From an uncultured Clostridia bacterium (GTDB taxonomy: Bacteria > Bacillota > Clostridia > Christensenellales > CAG-917): a stretch of 42,438 nucleotides of DNA. The stretch lies in assembly GCA_947382865.1 (NCBI GenBank), contig CANDBF010000011.1, positions 1 to 42,438 on the forward strand, read 5' to 3'. Below, piece by piece: positions 1-8,362 of the stretch (its first letter is position 1; each line of letters begins with the position of its first letter). The translations under genes and the position numbers were made by a program. The notes below the pieces were generated by a model. It was not told the DNA's origin. It was given only the letters and a program-made list of their open reading frames with translations, and ran no database searches.

Positions 1-1600
1 TACAGGCATGCTCCGCGCCGCCTATATATTTATCGACGGGAAGCACCTTGTCTATCCATTCCGTATCAAATGGCTTATCTGCGTTTTTGCTGTCGGGATA
101 GCGCAGGAAATACCAGCTGGAACACACAAACGTGTCGAGGGTATCCGCGTCGCGAAGCGCGGGCTTTCCGCACACGGGGCAGACGGTATGCATAAACTCG
201 TCGCACTTTTTGAGCGGGGATTCCCCGTCGGGCGTGAAATTCACGTTATGCGGCAGGCGCACGGGCAAATCCTCTTCGGGGACGGGAACCGCTCCGCAAT
301 GCTCGCAGTGTATCACGGGGATAGGCGCGCCCCAATAACGCTGACGGCTCACCAGCCAGTCGCGCAGGCGGTAGTTGGTTTTAAGTCCGCCCTTGCCGCG
401 CTCCGCGAGCTTATTCAGTATGGCGGTCTTGGCTTGTTCCGAGGGCATTCCGTCGAATTCGCCGCTGCCGACCAGCACTCCGTACTCCGTATAAGGAAGC
501 GCGTCGTCGCTTCCGTCCGCGCTCTTTATGACCCTTTCTATCGGCAAGCCCAGCTTCTTTGCAAATACGTAGTCTCTCTCGTCGTGCGCCGCGACGCCCA
601 TAACCGCGCCCGTGCCGTAGCTTGCTATGACGTAATCCGCAACGAGTATCGGCACCTCTCTGCCGTTGACGGGATTTATCGCGTACGCGCCCGTAAGCAC
701 GCCCGTCTTTTCGCGCGTGGAGGACATTCTGTCAATCTCGGTCGCCGCCGCCGCCCTTTCTCTGTACTGTTCAACCGCCTCGCTTTGCTCGGGAGCGGTG
801 ATGATATCCACGATAGGACTTTCGGGAGCGAGCACGACGTAGGTCACGCCGTAGACGGTGTCCGCCCTTGTAGTAAACACTTTCAGCTTCACGTCCGAGC
901 CCTTCACGTCGAACTCGATTTCGCCGCCGTAGCTTCTGCCAATCCAGTTCTTCTGCATAGCCTTGGTCTTTTCGGGCCAATCCAGCTTATCGATGCCTTC
1001 GAGCAGCTCGTCCGCATAGTCGGTAATCTTAAAGAACCACTGATTGAGATTTTTGTGCGTAACCTGCGAGCCGCACCTCTCGCATACGCCGCCCTGCGCC
1101 TGCTCGTTGGCAAGCACCGTGTTGCAGGAGGGACACCAGTTTACGGGAGCTTCCTTGCGATAGGCAAGCCCGTGCTTTAAGAGCTGCAAAAACATCCACT
1201 GCGTCCACTTGTAGTATTCGGGCGTACAGGTCTTAATCTCGTAGTCCCAATCGTAGGTAGCGCCTATGCGGCGGAGCTGACCCTCCATGGTCTCGATATT
1301 TTTGAGCGTGCTCTCCTCGGGGTGTATGCCTGTCTTTATGGCGTAGTTCTCCGCGGGCAGACCGAACGCGTCGAAGCCCATCGGATGAAACACCTCGAAG
1401 CCCTGCATCCGCTTGAAGCGCGCGAACGTGTCGGCGGGTCCGTAGTTGTACCAGTGCCCCGCGTGGAGCTTAGCTCCCGAAGGATAGGAAAACATTTCAA
1501 GGCAGTAGAACTTTTTGTTCACCTTGGATTTGTCGAATTTATACAGTCCCGTATCTTCCCAGATACGCTGCCACTTGCTTTCGATTTTCTTGTAGTCCAT
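1..1600 (-). CDS. leuS: Leucine--tRNA ligase, N-terminal part (runs off the window)
   Basis: Class I aminoacyl-tRNA synthetase that charges tRNA-Leu in the cytoplasm; about 533 N-terminal residues are inside the window. The translation starts [14 protein letters not shown]. It carries the class I signature as [13 protein letters not shown], with HAGH at residues 46-49 in the HIGH position. It then has a zinc-type CPSC...CERCG segment, the editing-domain stretch ending in DERD, and [16 protein letters not shown], all typical of bacterial LeuRS. The KMSKS loop and tRNA-binding end lie beyond base 1. The start at 1600 follows a close GAGGTG ribosome site. The gene has its own promoter and is separated from the upstream lipoprotein gene by a terminator. 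The roughly 150-base leader shows no T-box consensus. Confidence 0.96.
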   Translation of the reverse strand, partial: MDYKKIESKWQRIWEDTGLYKFDKSKVNKKFYCLEMFSYPSGAKLHAGHWYNYGPADTFARFKRMQGFEVFHPMGFDAFGLPAENYAIKTGIHPEESTLKNIETMEGQLRRIGATYDWDYEIKTCTPEYYKWTQWMFLQLLKHGLAYRKEAPVNWCPSCNTVLANEQAQGGVCERCGSQVTHKNLNQWFFKITDYADELLEGIDKLDWPEKTKAMQKNWIGRSYGGEIEFDVKGSDVKLKVFTTRADTVYGVTYVVLAPESPIVDIITAPEQSEAVEQYRERAAAATEIDRMSSTREKTGVLTGAYAINPVNGREVPILVADYVIASYGTGAVMGVAAHDERDYVFAKKLGLPIERVIKSADGSDDALPYTEYGVLVGSGEFDGMPSEQAKTAILNKLAERGKGGLKTNYRLRDWLVSRQRYWGAPIPVIHCEHCGAVPVPEEDLPVRLPHNVNFTPDGESPLKKCDEFMHTVCPVCGKPALRDADTLDTFVCSSWYFLRYPDSKNADKPFDTEWIDKVLPVDKYIGGAEHAC

Positions 1601-1651
1601 AACACCTCGCGCGCATAAACGCGTACTATTAGTTTTAATAGAGTAATCATA

Positions 1652-1680
1652 AGTTTAATACCCGTTTGCCCATAAGTCAA
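1652..1680 (-). promoter_or_regulatory. Putative sigma-70-type promoter of leuS
   Basis: On the minus strand TTGACT and TAAACT are separated by 17 bases, about 50 bases upstream of the leuS start. The -10 match is moderate. Confidence 0.45.
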
Positions 1681-1757
1681 GCACACGACGATTTATGTTG
1701 TAAAATACGGGCGTCATAAATGCGATTCATCTGAAAAAACCATTGAAAAAAGCATTG

Positions 1758-1790
1758 AAAAAAGCAAGTCCGTTTCGGGCTTGCTTTTTT
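1758..1790 (-). terminator. Intrinsic terminator, strong
   Basis: A 15-base-pair stem (arms 1758-1772 and 1776-1790, one G-T wobble) encloses a 3-base loop and ends in six T on either strand. It lies 30 bases past the stop of the lipoprotein gene and separates it from leuS. Confidence 0.9.
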
Positions 1791-1819
1791 GATTCAAACG
1801 GGTAGATGCCCGAATTTCG

Positions 1820-4546
1820 TTATGCCTTTGTAAACGTGCCTACGCAAGTCTCGGCATATTCGTCGTCATCGTTCCAGTCCCAAACTTCCAGCGTGCTCTT
1901 ATCGTCGGACAGCTTTATCACATAGGTATAGCTTGTCGATATCTGAGAATCGCAAATCTGATATCCCGCGTATTGGTCGCTTTCAAAATAATAGTCGCCT
2001 TTGGTTGCGGTGACGGTTATAGTTTGCGCTGTCGGGTTCGAGGAGGTAGTGTAAGTAAACGTAATCTCTCCCGTCGCCTCATTTATCTGTATTTCACTCA
2101 CCATCTTCATAGGCGAGCTTCCCAAACCGATTGCCGACGCTATGGTATAGGTGGGCGTATCCGAGCCCGTCGCCTGCCACTGCGCGACAAACACCGTGTT
2201 TGCGGCAAGATTATAGGTATCGTCAGGCTGATACGCGTTATCCGTGCCTTCCAATTTCCAACCAGCGAAAGTATATCCGCTATCGACGCTCCACTTGTCG
2301 CTATCGAAGCTCTCCAATCTGTAATTGCCCTGCGGCAGATTTTCTCTCGTTATATCCTCGCCCTGCGCGCGGTCGCCCGATTGATACGTAACGGTGTAAG
2401 CGACCGACCATTGCGCAACAAAAACGGTGTCCTTTATCAGCTTGTAATCTGCGGCGCCGGTAACGGGAATCACAGGATCGGAAGCCGCGCTTCCCTCCTC
2501 TTTCCAACCTATAAACACGTATCCGCTCTCTGCCGTAAAGGGATTTTCCGCCAGAATATAGTTGCCGTGCGACTGTTCTTCATATACCGCGTCCGCGCCC
2601 GAGCCGTGCTCGCCGCTCTTGTACGTGACCGTATAACCTTGAAACGCGGCTTGTATCCTAGTCTTTACAGCGTTATCGATGGCGTCCGTCTCGCCCACCT
2701 TGCTCAAAGAGAAAGCGAATGTCTTTTCCGAATTGCCGTAATAATATTTCACCGTGACCTTTGAGAGCACGTCGTCCGCAACCTCCAAGGTAAGCGAATA
2801 AGGCTTTGAGCCGTCCATTTTTATGCTGCCGACGATTGGCTTGGAGGAATATGCGTTGATAAATATATCCAGCAGAGTATCCTTGACCGACTGACTTATG
2901 TCGCTGTCCGAGCCGAGCGTGTACGTACCGTCTCCGTTGTCCGCAAACAGATCTGCGTCGAGGCTTGTAACAAGGTCGAGGCGCAAAAACTGCTTCCACT
3001 GACTGCCTGTCAGATTGACGGAAATATTATTCGCGCTGTCAATGACCGCTCTTGCATATCCGTCGTCAAAGGAGCCGTCCACCCAAAGATAGAAGTGCGA
3101 GGTGCCGAACTTGAAATCATACCAGCTCCCGTCTCTCACGATAGTGTACGCGCTGATTTTTATCGTCGCGTTCGTGTAATCCTCCGCAAGAATATCCGCG
3201 AGAGTCTTGACGGACGGCAGGGCGGATTTAACCTCGACGGTAGCCGTCTCGGTCACTGCGACCGTACAGTCCCAAGCGGTGTAGGAAAGCGTAATCGTGT
3301 ACGTTCCCGCAACGGGGTTTTCGAGATTCAGCGTGCCGATATTTATAGCATTGTCCGTGATTTTTTCACTGTGGGAAACACCGTCTATTTTCAGACTGAA
3401 CAAGGCTTTGAGCGAGGTCATCGTTATGGGAGCGCCCTCTTCTACGGTTTTTACGCCCGCGGTTTCCTCGCCGCTTAAAGTGTTCTTCGTGATAGTGACG
3501 ACGGATTTAGGCAATTCGGGACGCGTAAGCTCCGTTGTGCCGACCTCGGCGACGTCCTGCGTAAACGAAAGAATGCCGTCGTCCGCGGTACCTTCGATGT
3601 GGGAAATGAGACCTCCGTCAATGGTTACGTAAACCGACGCGAGCGCAAATCCGTTAATAGTGCCGAAGGTTTCGTACTCGAAACACGACTTACTGTCCTC
3701 ATCGAGCACGTATTCGCCGAAATTGTAACGGAAGTCCGCAGCGGTTATCTCGGTGTATTTGAAAGGAATATAATAGTGAATCACGTCGCCGTTTCCTCTC
3801 TTCCACTCGCCGTTGTTATTTTTGTAAAAATAATCCAAAGGCTTGCCGTCGCTTCCGAACACCACCCAGCGCTCGACGGTAGGAAGCCCTTCCTGTTCGA
3901 GCTTGGTATAATAGTCGTTTCCGTCGCGCTTATAGGTGTACGTCATAGAATACTCAATGCCGTCATCGATTTCCGTAACGGTGTACGCCATCGTATAGTT
4001 GGAGTAATCCGCCGAAAGCGCGGTCTGCAAAGCGGAGCTTAACGTAGCGTTGCTTATCCAGTCCGCTTCGATAGTCAGGTCGCAGGTCACCGCCGCGTTG
4101 AAATCGTACGCGCTTCCGCCCGACAGCCAGCCGTTGAAATAGTAATCCTGTCTTTGAGGCGTAGAAGGCTTTGCGACCTTGCCGCCGTGAACGACGTTTT
4201 CGGTCGACAGGGTCTCGCCGTTGGATTTGAAGGTCACCGTATAATATCTGTCGCTCCATTTCGCGGTAAGGGTCAAATTGGATTTTACGGGCGAAGAGAA
4301 GTCGTAAAGCGTTTCGCCGTTGTACCAGCCGCCGAAAACATATCCCGTCTTTTGGGGCTGAGCGGGCGCAGTTGCAAGTCCGCCGTCCTCTACGTTTTGG
4401 GAATCTATCGTCCCCGCTCCGTTTGTATCGAATGCAACTGTATAATAAACAGGCGGATTCGTTTCGCCGCAAGCGGTGAAAACACAAACCGCGCTTACCA
4501 ATATAATCGCGACAAGCAAAAGAATAGGCTTTGCGCTCTTTTTCAT
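1820..4546 (-). CDS. Surface lipoprotein with Listeria-Bacteroides (InlB-type) repeats
   Basis: A 908-residue predicted lipoprotein. The signal peptide MKKSAKPILLLVAIILVSAV ends in a lipobox-like VFTAC, giving lipidation at Cys26. Two InlB B-repeat modules follow at about residues 34-96 and 98-160, recognisable by YTVTF..NG...Y.F.GW...YDF and TLTAKW. Two more lie near the C-terminus (about 650-810), with YTVTYQSG...GYTFAGW...TVFVAQW. The middle is long and of no family I recognise. Such repeats are short beta-grasp-like surface modules; the ligand is unknown. The start at 4546 has a good AAGGAG site 8 bases upstream and a TTGACA promoter. The gene stands alone between terminators. Its composition is Thr, Asp and Tyr rich, as in secreted proteins. 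Confidence 0.85.
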   Translation of the reverse strand: MKKSAKPILLLVAIILVSAVCVFTACGETNPPVYYTVAFDTNGAGTIDSQNVEDGGLATAPAQPQKTGYVFGGWYNGETLYDFSSPVKSNLTLTAKWSDRYYTVTFKSNGETLSTENVVHGGKVAKPSTPQRQDYYFNGWLSGGSAYDFNAAVTCDLTIEADWISNATLSSALQTALSADYSNYTMAYTVTEIDDGIEYSMTYTYKRDGNDYYTKLEQEGLPTVERWVVFGSDGKPLDYFYKNNNGEWKRGNGDVIHYYIPFKYTEITAADFRYNFGEYVLDEDSKSCFEYETFGTINGFALASVYVTIDGGLISHIEGTADDGILSFTQDVAEVGTTELTRPELPKSVVTITKNTLSGEETAGVKTVEEGAPITMTSLKALFSLKIDGVSHSEKITDNAINIGTLNLENPVAGTYTITLSYTAWDCTVAVTETATVEVKSALPSVKTLADILAEDYTNATIKISAYTIVRDGSWYDFKFGTSHFYLWVDGSFDDGYARAVIDSANNISVNLTGSQWKQFLRLDLVTSLDADLFADNGDGTYTLGSDSDISQSVKDTLLDIFINAYSSKPIVGSIKMDGSKPYSLTLEVADDVLSKVTVKYYYGNSEKTFAFSLSKVGETDAIDNAVKTRIQAAFQGYTVTYKSGEHGSGADAVYEEQSHGNYILAENPFTAESGYVFIGWKEEGSAASDPVIPVTGAADYKLIKDTVFVAQWSVAYTVTYQSGDRAQGEDITRENLPQGNYRLESFDSDKWSVDSGYTFAGWKLEGTDNAYQPDDTYNLAANTVFVAQWQATGSDTPTYTIASAIGLGSSPMKMVSEIQINEATGEITFTYTTSSNPTAQTITVTATKGDYYFESDQYAGYQICDSQISTSYTYVIKLSDDKSTLEVWDWNDDDEYAETCVGTFTKA

Positions 4547-4575
4547 ATTGTTATCTCCTTAAAATTATTATACCT

Positions 4576-4604
4576 AGCATATTCCTATATCGAACATATG
4601 TCAA
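4576..4604 (-). promoter_or_regulatory. Promoter of the InlB-repeat lipoprotein gene
   Basis: On the minus strand TTGACA is followed after 17 bases by TATGCT; a second TATAAT lies just downstream. It ends about 30 bases before the start codon. Confidence 0.6.
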
Positions 4605-4668
4605 CAAAAACATCCTCGCCGCACAAAGACTCCGCATCAGGGAAAAATTTCTTTGTTTGGCTGTGCGC

Positions 4669-4710
4669 TTGTGAAAAGCCGCGCGTTGTGATATACTATA
4701 TAAATCACAA
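4669..4710 (+). promoter_or_regulatory. Promoter of the tmk operon with an overlapping inverted repeat
   Basis: TTGTGA (4669-4674) and TATACT (4692-4697) are 17 bases apart. A perfect 7-base inverted repeat, TTGTGAT (4686-4692) and ATCACAA (4704-4710), brackets the -10 and the likely start site. It could be an operator or a 5'-UTR hairpin. Confidence 0.55.
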
Positions 4711-4724
4711 GAGAGGATAAAAAT

Positions 4725-5333
4725 ATGTTTGTATCGTTCGAGGGTTGCGAGGGCGTGGGAAAATCCACCCAGCTGCGGCTTTTACGGGAATATCTTGAAA
4801 GGACAGGACAGGAAGCGGTGTACGTCCGCGAGCCGGGCAGCACAGAGATATCCGAGCAGATACGTAAGGTAATACTAGACCCGAAAAACACGCAAATGAC
4901 GGACATGACGGAGGCGATGCTGTACGCAGCAAGCCGAGCGCAGCTCGTGCGCGAGGTTATAAAGCCCGCGCTGAGCGCAGGCAAGCTGGTCATATGCGAC
5001 AGGTTTGCGGACAGTTCCGTCGCCTATCAAGGATACGGACGCAATATGGGCGCGGACGTCATAAAGCATATCAACGCTCCCGCTGTGGACGGCTGCATGC
5101 CGGATCTCACCGTATTCATCGATTTAAGTCCCGAAAACTCATGGCGAAAATACCGCACAGAAGATAGGCTTGAACAGGAATCCGTTGAGTTTTTCGATAA
5201 GGTTTACAATGGTTTTCTGCGCGAAATCGACGCTTCAAACGGTCGAATTGTGCCTATAAAGCCCGATTTCGATAAAAACGTCACTTCACAGAAAATCATA
5301 TCGCTTATGCGCGAAAGAGGTTTGATAAAGTGA
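4725..5333 (+). CDS. tmk: Thymidylate kinase
   Basis: Phosphorylates dTMP to dTDP with ATP in the cytoplasm. The 202-residue length is usual for the family. The P-loop is FEGCEGVGKST at residues 5-15, the dTMP-site motif is REPGSTEISE (REPGGT in most homologues), the DR motif is CDRFADSSVAYQGYGR, and the lid reads RTEDRLEQE. A GAGAGG ribosome site precedes the ATG by 8 bases. It is first gene of the tmk-holB-ricT operon and its stop codon overlaps the GTG start of holB by 4 bases. This order is a reduced form of the tmk-yaaQ-yaaR-holB-yaaT cluster of Bacillus. The single Gly-to-Ser change in REPGST is the only oddity. Confidence 0.96.
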   Translation: MFVSFEGCEGVGKSTQLRLLREYLERTGQEAVYVREPGSTEISEQIRKVILDPKNTQMTDMTEAMLYAASRAQLVREVIKPALSAGKLVICDRFADSSVAYQGYGRNMGADVIKHINAPAVDGCMPDLTVFIDLSPENSWRKYRTEDRLEQESVEFFDKVYNGFLREIDASNGRIVPIKPDFDKNVTSQKIISLMRERGLIK

Positions 5334-6310
5334 GCGCACTCACGTTTGAAAGTGTATTGAAGGGCTCGGCCGCCTACAAATTTTTTCTGAGCGACCTAAG
5401 GTCGGGGCTAGGTCACGCCTATGCAGTCATGACCGGGGATGACGACGTAGCGGACGAGTTTTTCAATCTGATTGCGGCGACGGTTTACTGTCAAAACGGC
5501 TCCGCATGCATGACCTGCGCAGAGTGCAGAAAGGTGTTGCACTCAAACCATCCCGACGTATTCCACGTAAACGCCGCGCGCGATAAAATCAAGGTGGACG
5601 ACGTAAACAAAATGCTCTCGTCGATGTATATAAAATCGCTGTCGGGACGCAAGCTGTATTTCATTCATCGCGCAGATATGATGAACGTGCAGGCGCAGAA
5701 CAAGTTGCTCAAAACTCTCGAAGAGCCGCCTGCGGGAGTGACGATATTCCTCGGAGTCGCAAACGAATCGGCGATGCTCGACACCATAAAATCGCGCGTA
5801 CGCGCAATCCATATGGACTTGTTCGACGAGGAAACCGTATACCTAGCGATGCTATCGCGCGGCTACGGCGAGGAAAAGAGCGCGGTCGCGGCGGCTTGCA
5901 GCGAGGGAAAGCTCGGCAAAGCGGACAAGATAGCCGCCTCCTCGCAATACACGGCGCTCTACGCTTTTGCAATCGACGTGTTGCAAAGGCTGGGCAGAAG
6001 CTCGGATATCGTAAGGCTGGACGCGGGGGTCGCGGCGCAAGAGAATATAAGCGAGTTTCTGGACGTTCTGTCCATAATAATCAGAGATATGCTTGTGGTG
6101 AAAAGCAGTCCCGATATGATACTATCAAAGCATATCCCGAGCGATATCGCCGCCCTTGCCGAAAGGTACTCCCCTCTCGCGCTGTCGGAAATACCGCGCA
6201 TAATCGGCGATACGAGAAGACAGCTTTCGCTCAACGTTCCCGCCCTCTCGGCGATAGACAATCTGCTATTTTCAATTTTGGAGGTCAGACACAGATGCCC
6301 GAAATCATAG
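5330..6310 (+). CDS. holB: DNA polymerase III subunit delta' (clamp loader)
   Basis: A 326-residue AAA+-fold clamp-loader subunit that helps load the beta sliding clamp. Visible are the zinc-binding Cys set C...CMTC..C at about residues 53-65, the segment HPDVFHV, the Walker B-like YFIHRADMM, and NKLLKTLEEPP, the family hallmark. The Walker A position is degenerate (MTGDDDVADEFF), as expected for delta', which does not hydrolyse ATP. The SRC motif reads SRVRAI, so the Cys is replaced. Start is GTG, overlapping the tmk stop (GTGA), which indicates translational coupling. Its 3' end overlaps ricT by 16 bases. Confidence 0.92.
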   Translation: MSALTFESVLKGSAAYKFFLSDLRSGLGHAYAVMTGDDDVADEFFNLIAATVYCQNGSACMTCAECRKVLHSNHPDVFHVNAARDKIKVDDVNKMLSSMYIKSLSGRKLYFIHRADMMNVQAQNKLLKTLEEPPAGVTIFLGVANESAMLDTIKSRVRAIHMDLFDEETVYLAMLSRGYGEEKSAVAAACSEGKLGKADKIAASSQYTALYAFAIDVLQRLGRSSDIVRLDAGVAAQENISEFLDVLSIIIRDMLVVKSSPDMILSKHIPSDIAALAERYSPLALSEIPRIIGDTRRQLSLNVPALSAIDNLLFSILEVRHRCPKS

Positions 6311-7149
6311 GAATAAAATTCAAAAACAGCAACAAGGTATATTACTTTGCGCCCAACGGTCTCACGTGTTCGGAGGGGGACGAGGTGATTGTGGAGTCCT
6401 CCCGCGGACCCGAATTTGCGACCGTAGTCGCTGCGAACAAGGACGTAGCGGAAAGCGAAATCGTCCAACCGCTCAAACCCGTACAGCGTTTAGCCACCGA
6501 CGAGGACAGAGCCCGCGTCGCAAAAAACGCCGAGGATAAGGTTGAGGCGCTCAGAATCATACGCGAAAAGGTCTCCGAAATGAAGCTGTCCATGAAGCTC
6601 GTCGACGCCGAATATACTTTCGACCGCACCAAGCTCATATTCTACTTCACCGCCGACGGAAGAGTGGATTTCAGAGAGCTTGTGCGCGTGCTCGCGTCCA
6701 TCTTCAAAGTCCGCATAGAGCTCCGCCAGATTTACGAACGCGACGACACCAAAATGCGCGGCGCGCTCGCGCCCTGCGGAAGAGCCTGCTGCTGCACCTC
6801 CCACCTGCCCGACTTTGAAAAAGTATCCATAAAGATGGCGAAGGTTCAGGGGCTGTCCCTCAATCCGCAGAAAATAAGCGGCGTATGCGGCAGACTTATG
6901 TGCTGTCTAAAATACGAAAACGACTATTACAGCGAGGTGTACAAACTTATGCCCAAGGTCGGAAGCAAAGTCAAAACCCCCGACGGCGAGGGCACGGTGG
7001 AGTCCAACGACCTCATCAAACAGACCGCGCGCGTCAAGGTTCTGCTCAAAGACGGCAGCTTTGACGTAAGGACGTACGCACTCGAATCGATGAACATAGG
7101 CGAGAGACAGTCCACCGCAGATATAGACGCTTTATCTGACGAGGAGTAA
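6295..7149 (+). CDS. ricT: PSP1-domain protein RicT (YaaT)
   Basis: A 284-residue PSP1 protein. In Bacillus RicT/YaaT forms the RicA-F-T complex, which binds [4Fe-4S] clusters and steers RNase Y cleavage. The Cys-rich core is present: APCGRACCCTSHLP, then SIKMAKVQGLSLNPQKISG and VCGRLMCCLKYE, close to the Bacillus pattern. I chose the ATG at 6295 because MPEIIGIKFKNSNKVYYF is the conserved N-terminus and GGAGG lies 11 bases upstream, inside holB. The open frame extends upstream to 5896, but that part is a shadow of holB. RicA and RicF partners are not in this window. Confidence 0.92.
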   Translation: MPEIIGIKFKNSNKVYYFAPNGLTCSEGDEVIVESSRGPEFATVVAANKDVAESEIVQPLKPVQRLATDEDRARVAKNAEDKVEALRIIREKVSEMKLSMKLVDAEYTFDRTKLIFYFTADGRVDFRELVRVLASIFKVRIELRQIYERDDTKMRGALAPCGRACCCTSHLPDFEKVSIKMAKVQGLSLNPQKISGVCGRLMCCLKYENDYYSEVYKLMPKVGSKVKTPDGEGTVESNDLIKQTARVKVLLKDGSFDVRTYALESMNIGERQSTADIDALSDEE

Positions 7150-7150
7150 G

Positions 7151-7445
7151 ATTTGCGCCAGACGTTATGCCTCACCGCGTTGCGGCACGCAAAATCATTG
7201 CAATGACTGTTATCGATTCTAGCGTATAAATGCCCTTCGCAATGAGTTTTGCTATAAGCGCAAACTCACAAGGGGCAAAATGAGGCAAGTGAATTGCCGC
7301 ATTTTGCGAAAATATAATTATGCTCGCTTCGCGAGTAAGATAAGGGGGGGGCAAAAACTTACCTCATAAAACAGGGACGTTTTATGGGAACCCCGAGCGC
7401 GAAGTGAATTCGTACTTTTTGCGAAAAGAAATTACGCACTCAATG
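7151..7445 (+). repeat. Dispersed structured repeat, copy R1
   Basis: Non-coding stretch after ricT. It begins with ATTTGCGCCAGACGT and holds AGCGCAAACTC and a GGGCAAAAACTTACC block. A perfect 8-base-pair hairpin CATAAAAC/GTTTTATG (7365-7372, 7379-7386) with loop AGGGAC follows. It ends with CGAGCGCGAAGTGAATTCG and ACTTTTTGCGAAAA. The same blocks recur in the same order at 41218-41470. Parts recur inverted at 18066-18310 and 21831-21894. Confidence 0.75.
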
Positions 7446-7453
7446 AGTGCGTT

Positions 7454-7660
7454 TTAATTTTGCAAACCTGCGAGATAATCGATTGTCACATCAAAATATT
7501 TAGACAGCGCAACTAGCTTAGAAAGTGTCGGCTCACACTTGCCTGTTTCCCATTGACTGACTGTCGATTTTCCCACGTCAATATCCTTGGCAAGTTGCAC
7601 CTGCCCTATCTCCTTTTCTTTTCGGAGCATTCTCAATATCTGTGGGAAATTGCTATTCAT
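7454..7660 (-). CDS. XRE-family repressor 1
   Basis: A 68-residue protein that is a single Cro/C1-type helix-turn-helix: RMLRKEKEIGQVQLAKDIDVG then KSTVSQWETGKCEPTLSKLVALSKYFDV, ending DYLAGL. It should bind DNA as a dimer. It is about 60 percent identical by eye to the repressor at 8116-8328, including the recognition helix (VGKS..SQWETG). It is divergent from a zinc-ribbon membrane protein, with two related operators between them, so it probably represses itself and its neighbour. No Shine-Dalgarno sequence precedes the ATG; the context is GGGAATATTTATACTATG, shared with the paralogue, so leaderless translation is possible. The island is visibly AT-richer than its surroundings, which suggests transfer. 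Confidence 0.9.
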   Translation of the reverse strand: MNSNFPQILRMLRKEKEIGQVQLAKDIDVGKSTVSQWETGKCEPTLSKLVALSKYFDVTIDYLAGLQN

Positions 7661-7670
7661 AGTATAAATA

Positions 7671-7688
7671 TTCCCACAATAACGGAAA
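7671..7688. promoter_or_regulatory. Operator half-match, module 1, repressor-proximal
   Basis: TTCCCACAATAACGGAAA resembles the perfect palindrome at 7701-7716 at 12 of 16 positions. It lies directly upstream of the repressor start. The equivalent spot in module 2 has TTCCCATAATAACGGAAA. Confidence 0.6.
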
Positions 7689-7694
7689 ATTGTC

Positions 7695-7723
7695 TTGACA
7701 TCCCGTTATAACGGGAATAGTAT
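7695..7723 (+). promoter_or_regulatory. Promoter with a perfect operator in its spacer, module 1
   Basis: TTGACA (7695-7700) and TAGTAT (7718-7723) are 17 bases apart. The spacer is almost filled by the perfect 16-base palindrome TCCCGTTATAACGGGA (7701-7716). A repressor there would block polymerase outright. Because this is the promoter, the in-frame TTG at 7695 cannot be the start of the downstream gene. Confidence 0.8.
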
Positions 7724-7742
7724 GTTATCGGAGAATTCTATT

Positions 7743-8063
7743 ATGTTTTGTTACAACTGCGGATGCCAAATAAATGAAAAAGATACTTTCTGCCCGAATT
7801 GCGGAAAAAACAACAAATTAATTAATAATATAGCAAACAATACATATAAATCAATTTCGATTACAGGTTTTGTTTTTTCATTTCTTATAGGTATAGTAGG
7901 TTTGATACTTTCGCTTATAGGCTATCGCAAATCAAATGCAGAAAATCAAGAAAACTACAAAAAACTTTCTTTTGCAGGCTTCTTGATAAGCGAAATAACA
8001 ATTACTTGGCAAATCACTTTTATATCATTATTTTTAGGGCTTTACATAATAGCAAATATGTAA
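7743..8063 (+). CDS. Zinc-ribbon membrane protein, module 1
   Basis: A 106-residue protein. It opens with a treble-clef zinc ribbon, CYNCGCQINEKDTFCPNCG, at residues 3-21. About 25 polar residues follow, then two hydrophobic helices at roughly 37-58 (ITGFVFSFLIGIVGLILSLIG) and 72-105. The layout resembles zinc-ribbon/DUF4190-type proteins found in many Firmicutes; function is unknown. Start is set at 7743, where GGAG sits 9 bases upstream; earlier in-frame starts (7695, 7722) lie inside the promoter. It is transcribed divergently from the XRE repressor and is probably its regulated target. Codon use is AT-rich compared with housekeeping genes nearby. Confidence 0.8.
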   Translation: MFCYNCGCQINEKDTFCPNCGKNNKLINNIANNTYKSISITGFVFSFLIGIVGLILSLIGYRKSNAENQENYKKLSFAGFLISEITITWQITFISLFLGLYIIANM

Positions 8064-8115
8064 AAATACTATAAATTCAAATTGATATAAATAATCCAAA
8101 ATTAGAGCGGCTAAA

Positions 8116-8328
8116 CTAATCTAATTCTTTTAACCCTACAAGAGCGTCAATGGAAACCTCAAAAAATCTTGAAATAGCGATAAGGTTTGAAAGCGTTGGC
8201 TCGCTTTTTCCTGTCTCCCATTGGCTTATAATAGATTTTCCAACGCCTATTTCTTGGGCAAAGCGAATCTGTCCCAGTCCCCTTTCATTCCTTAACATTC
8301 TTAAATTTTGAGGAAATTTATCATTCAT
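8116..8328 (-). CDS. XRE-family repressor 2 (paralogue of the one at 7454)
   Basis: A 70-residue single-domain Cro/C1-type regulator: RMLRNERGLGQIRFAQEIGVG and KSIISQWETGKSEPTLSNLIAISRFFEV, ending DALVGLKELD. It keeps the recognition-helix residues of the paralogue, and the DNA upstream keeps both operators, so the two repressors probably read the same sequence and may cross-regulate. Like its twin it lacks a Shine-Dalgarno sequence and starts in the context AATATTTATATTATG. It converges with the zinc-ribbon gene, whose stop lies 52 bases away, and is divergent from the Cys-rich gene at 8423. Confidence 0.9.
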   Translation of the reverse strand: MNDKFPQNLRMLRNERGLGQIRFAQEIGVGKSIISQWETGKSEPTLSNLIAISRFFEVSIDALVGLKELD

Positions 8329-8338
8329 AATATAAATA

Positions 8339-8355
8339 TTCCCATAATAACGGAA
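8339..8355. promoter_or_regulatory. Operator half-match, module 2, repressor-proximal
   Basis: TTCCCATAATAACGGAA differs by one base from the matching site of module 1 and lies at the same distance from the repressor start. Confidence 0.6.
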
Positions 8356-8362
8356 AAATGTC

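Noticed and set aside
8..1180. Long + strand open frame over leuS
   Set aside because: It is antisense to clear LeuRS motifs and lacks family features; it arises from codon bias on the other strand.
1601..1757. T-box leader before leuS
   Set aside because: The leader is short and has no AGGGTGG-type antiterminator motif or specifier stem that I can see.
5896..6294. N-terminal extension of ricT back to 5896
   Set aside because: The extension is out-of-frame holB; the conserved RicT start MPEIIGIKF with GGAGG is at 6295.
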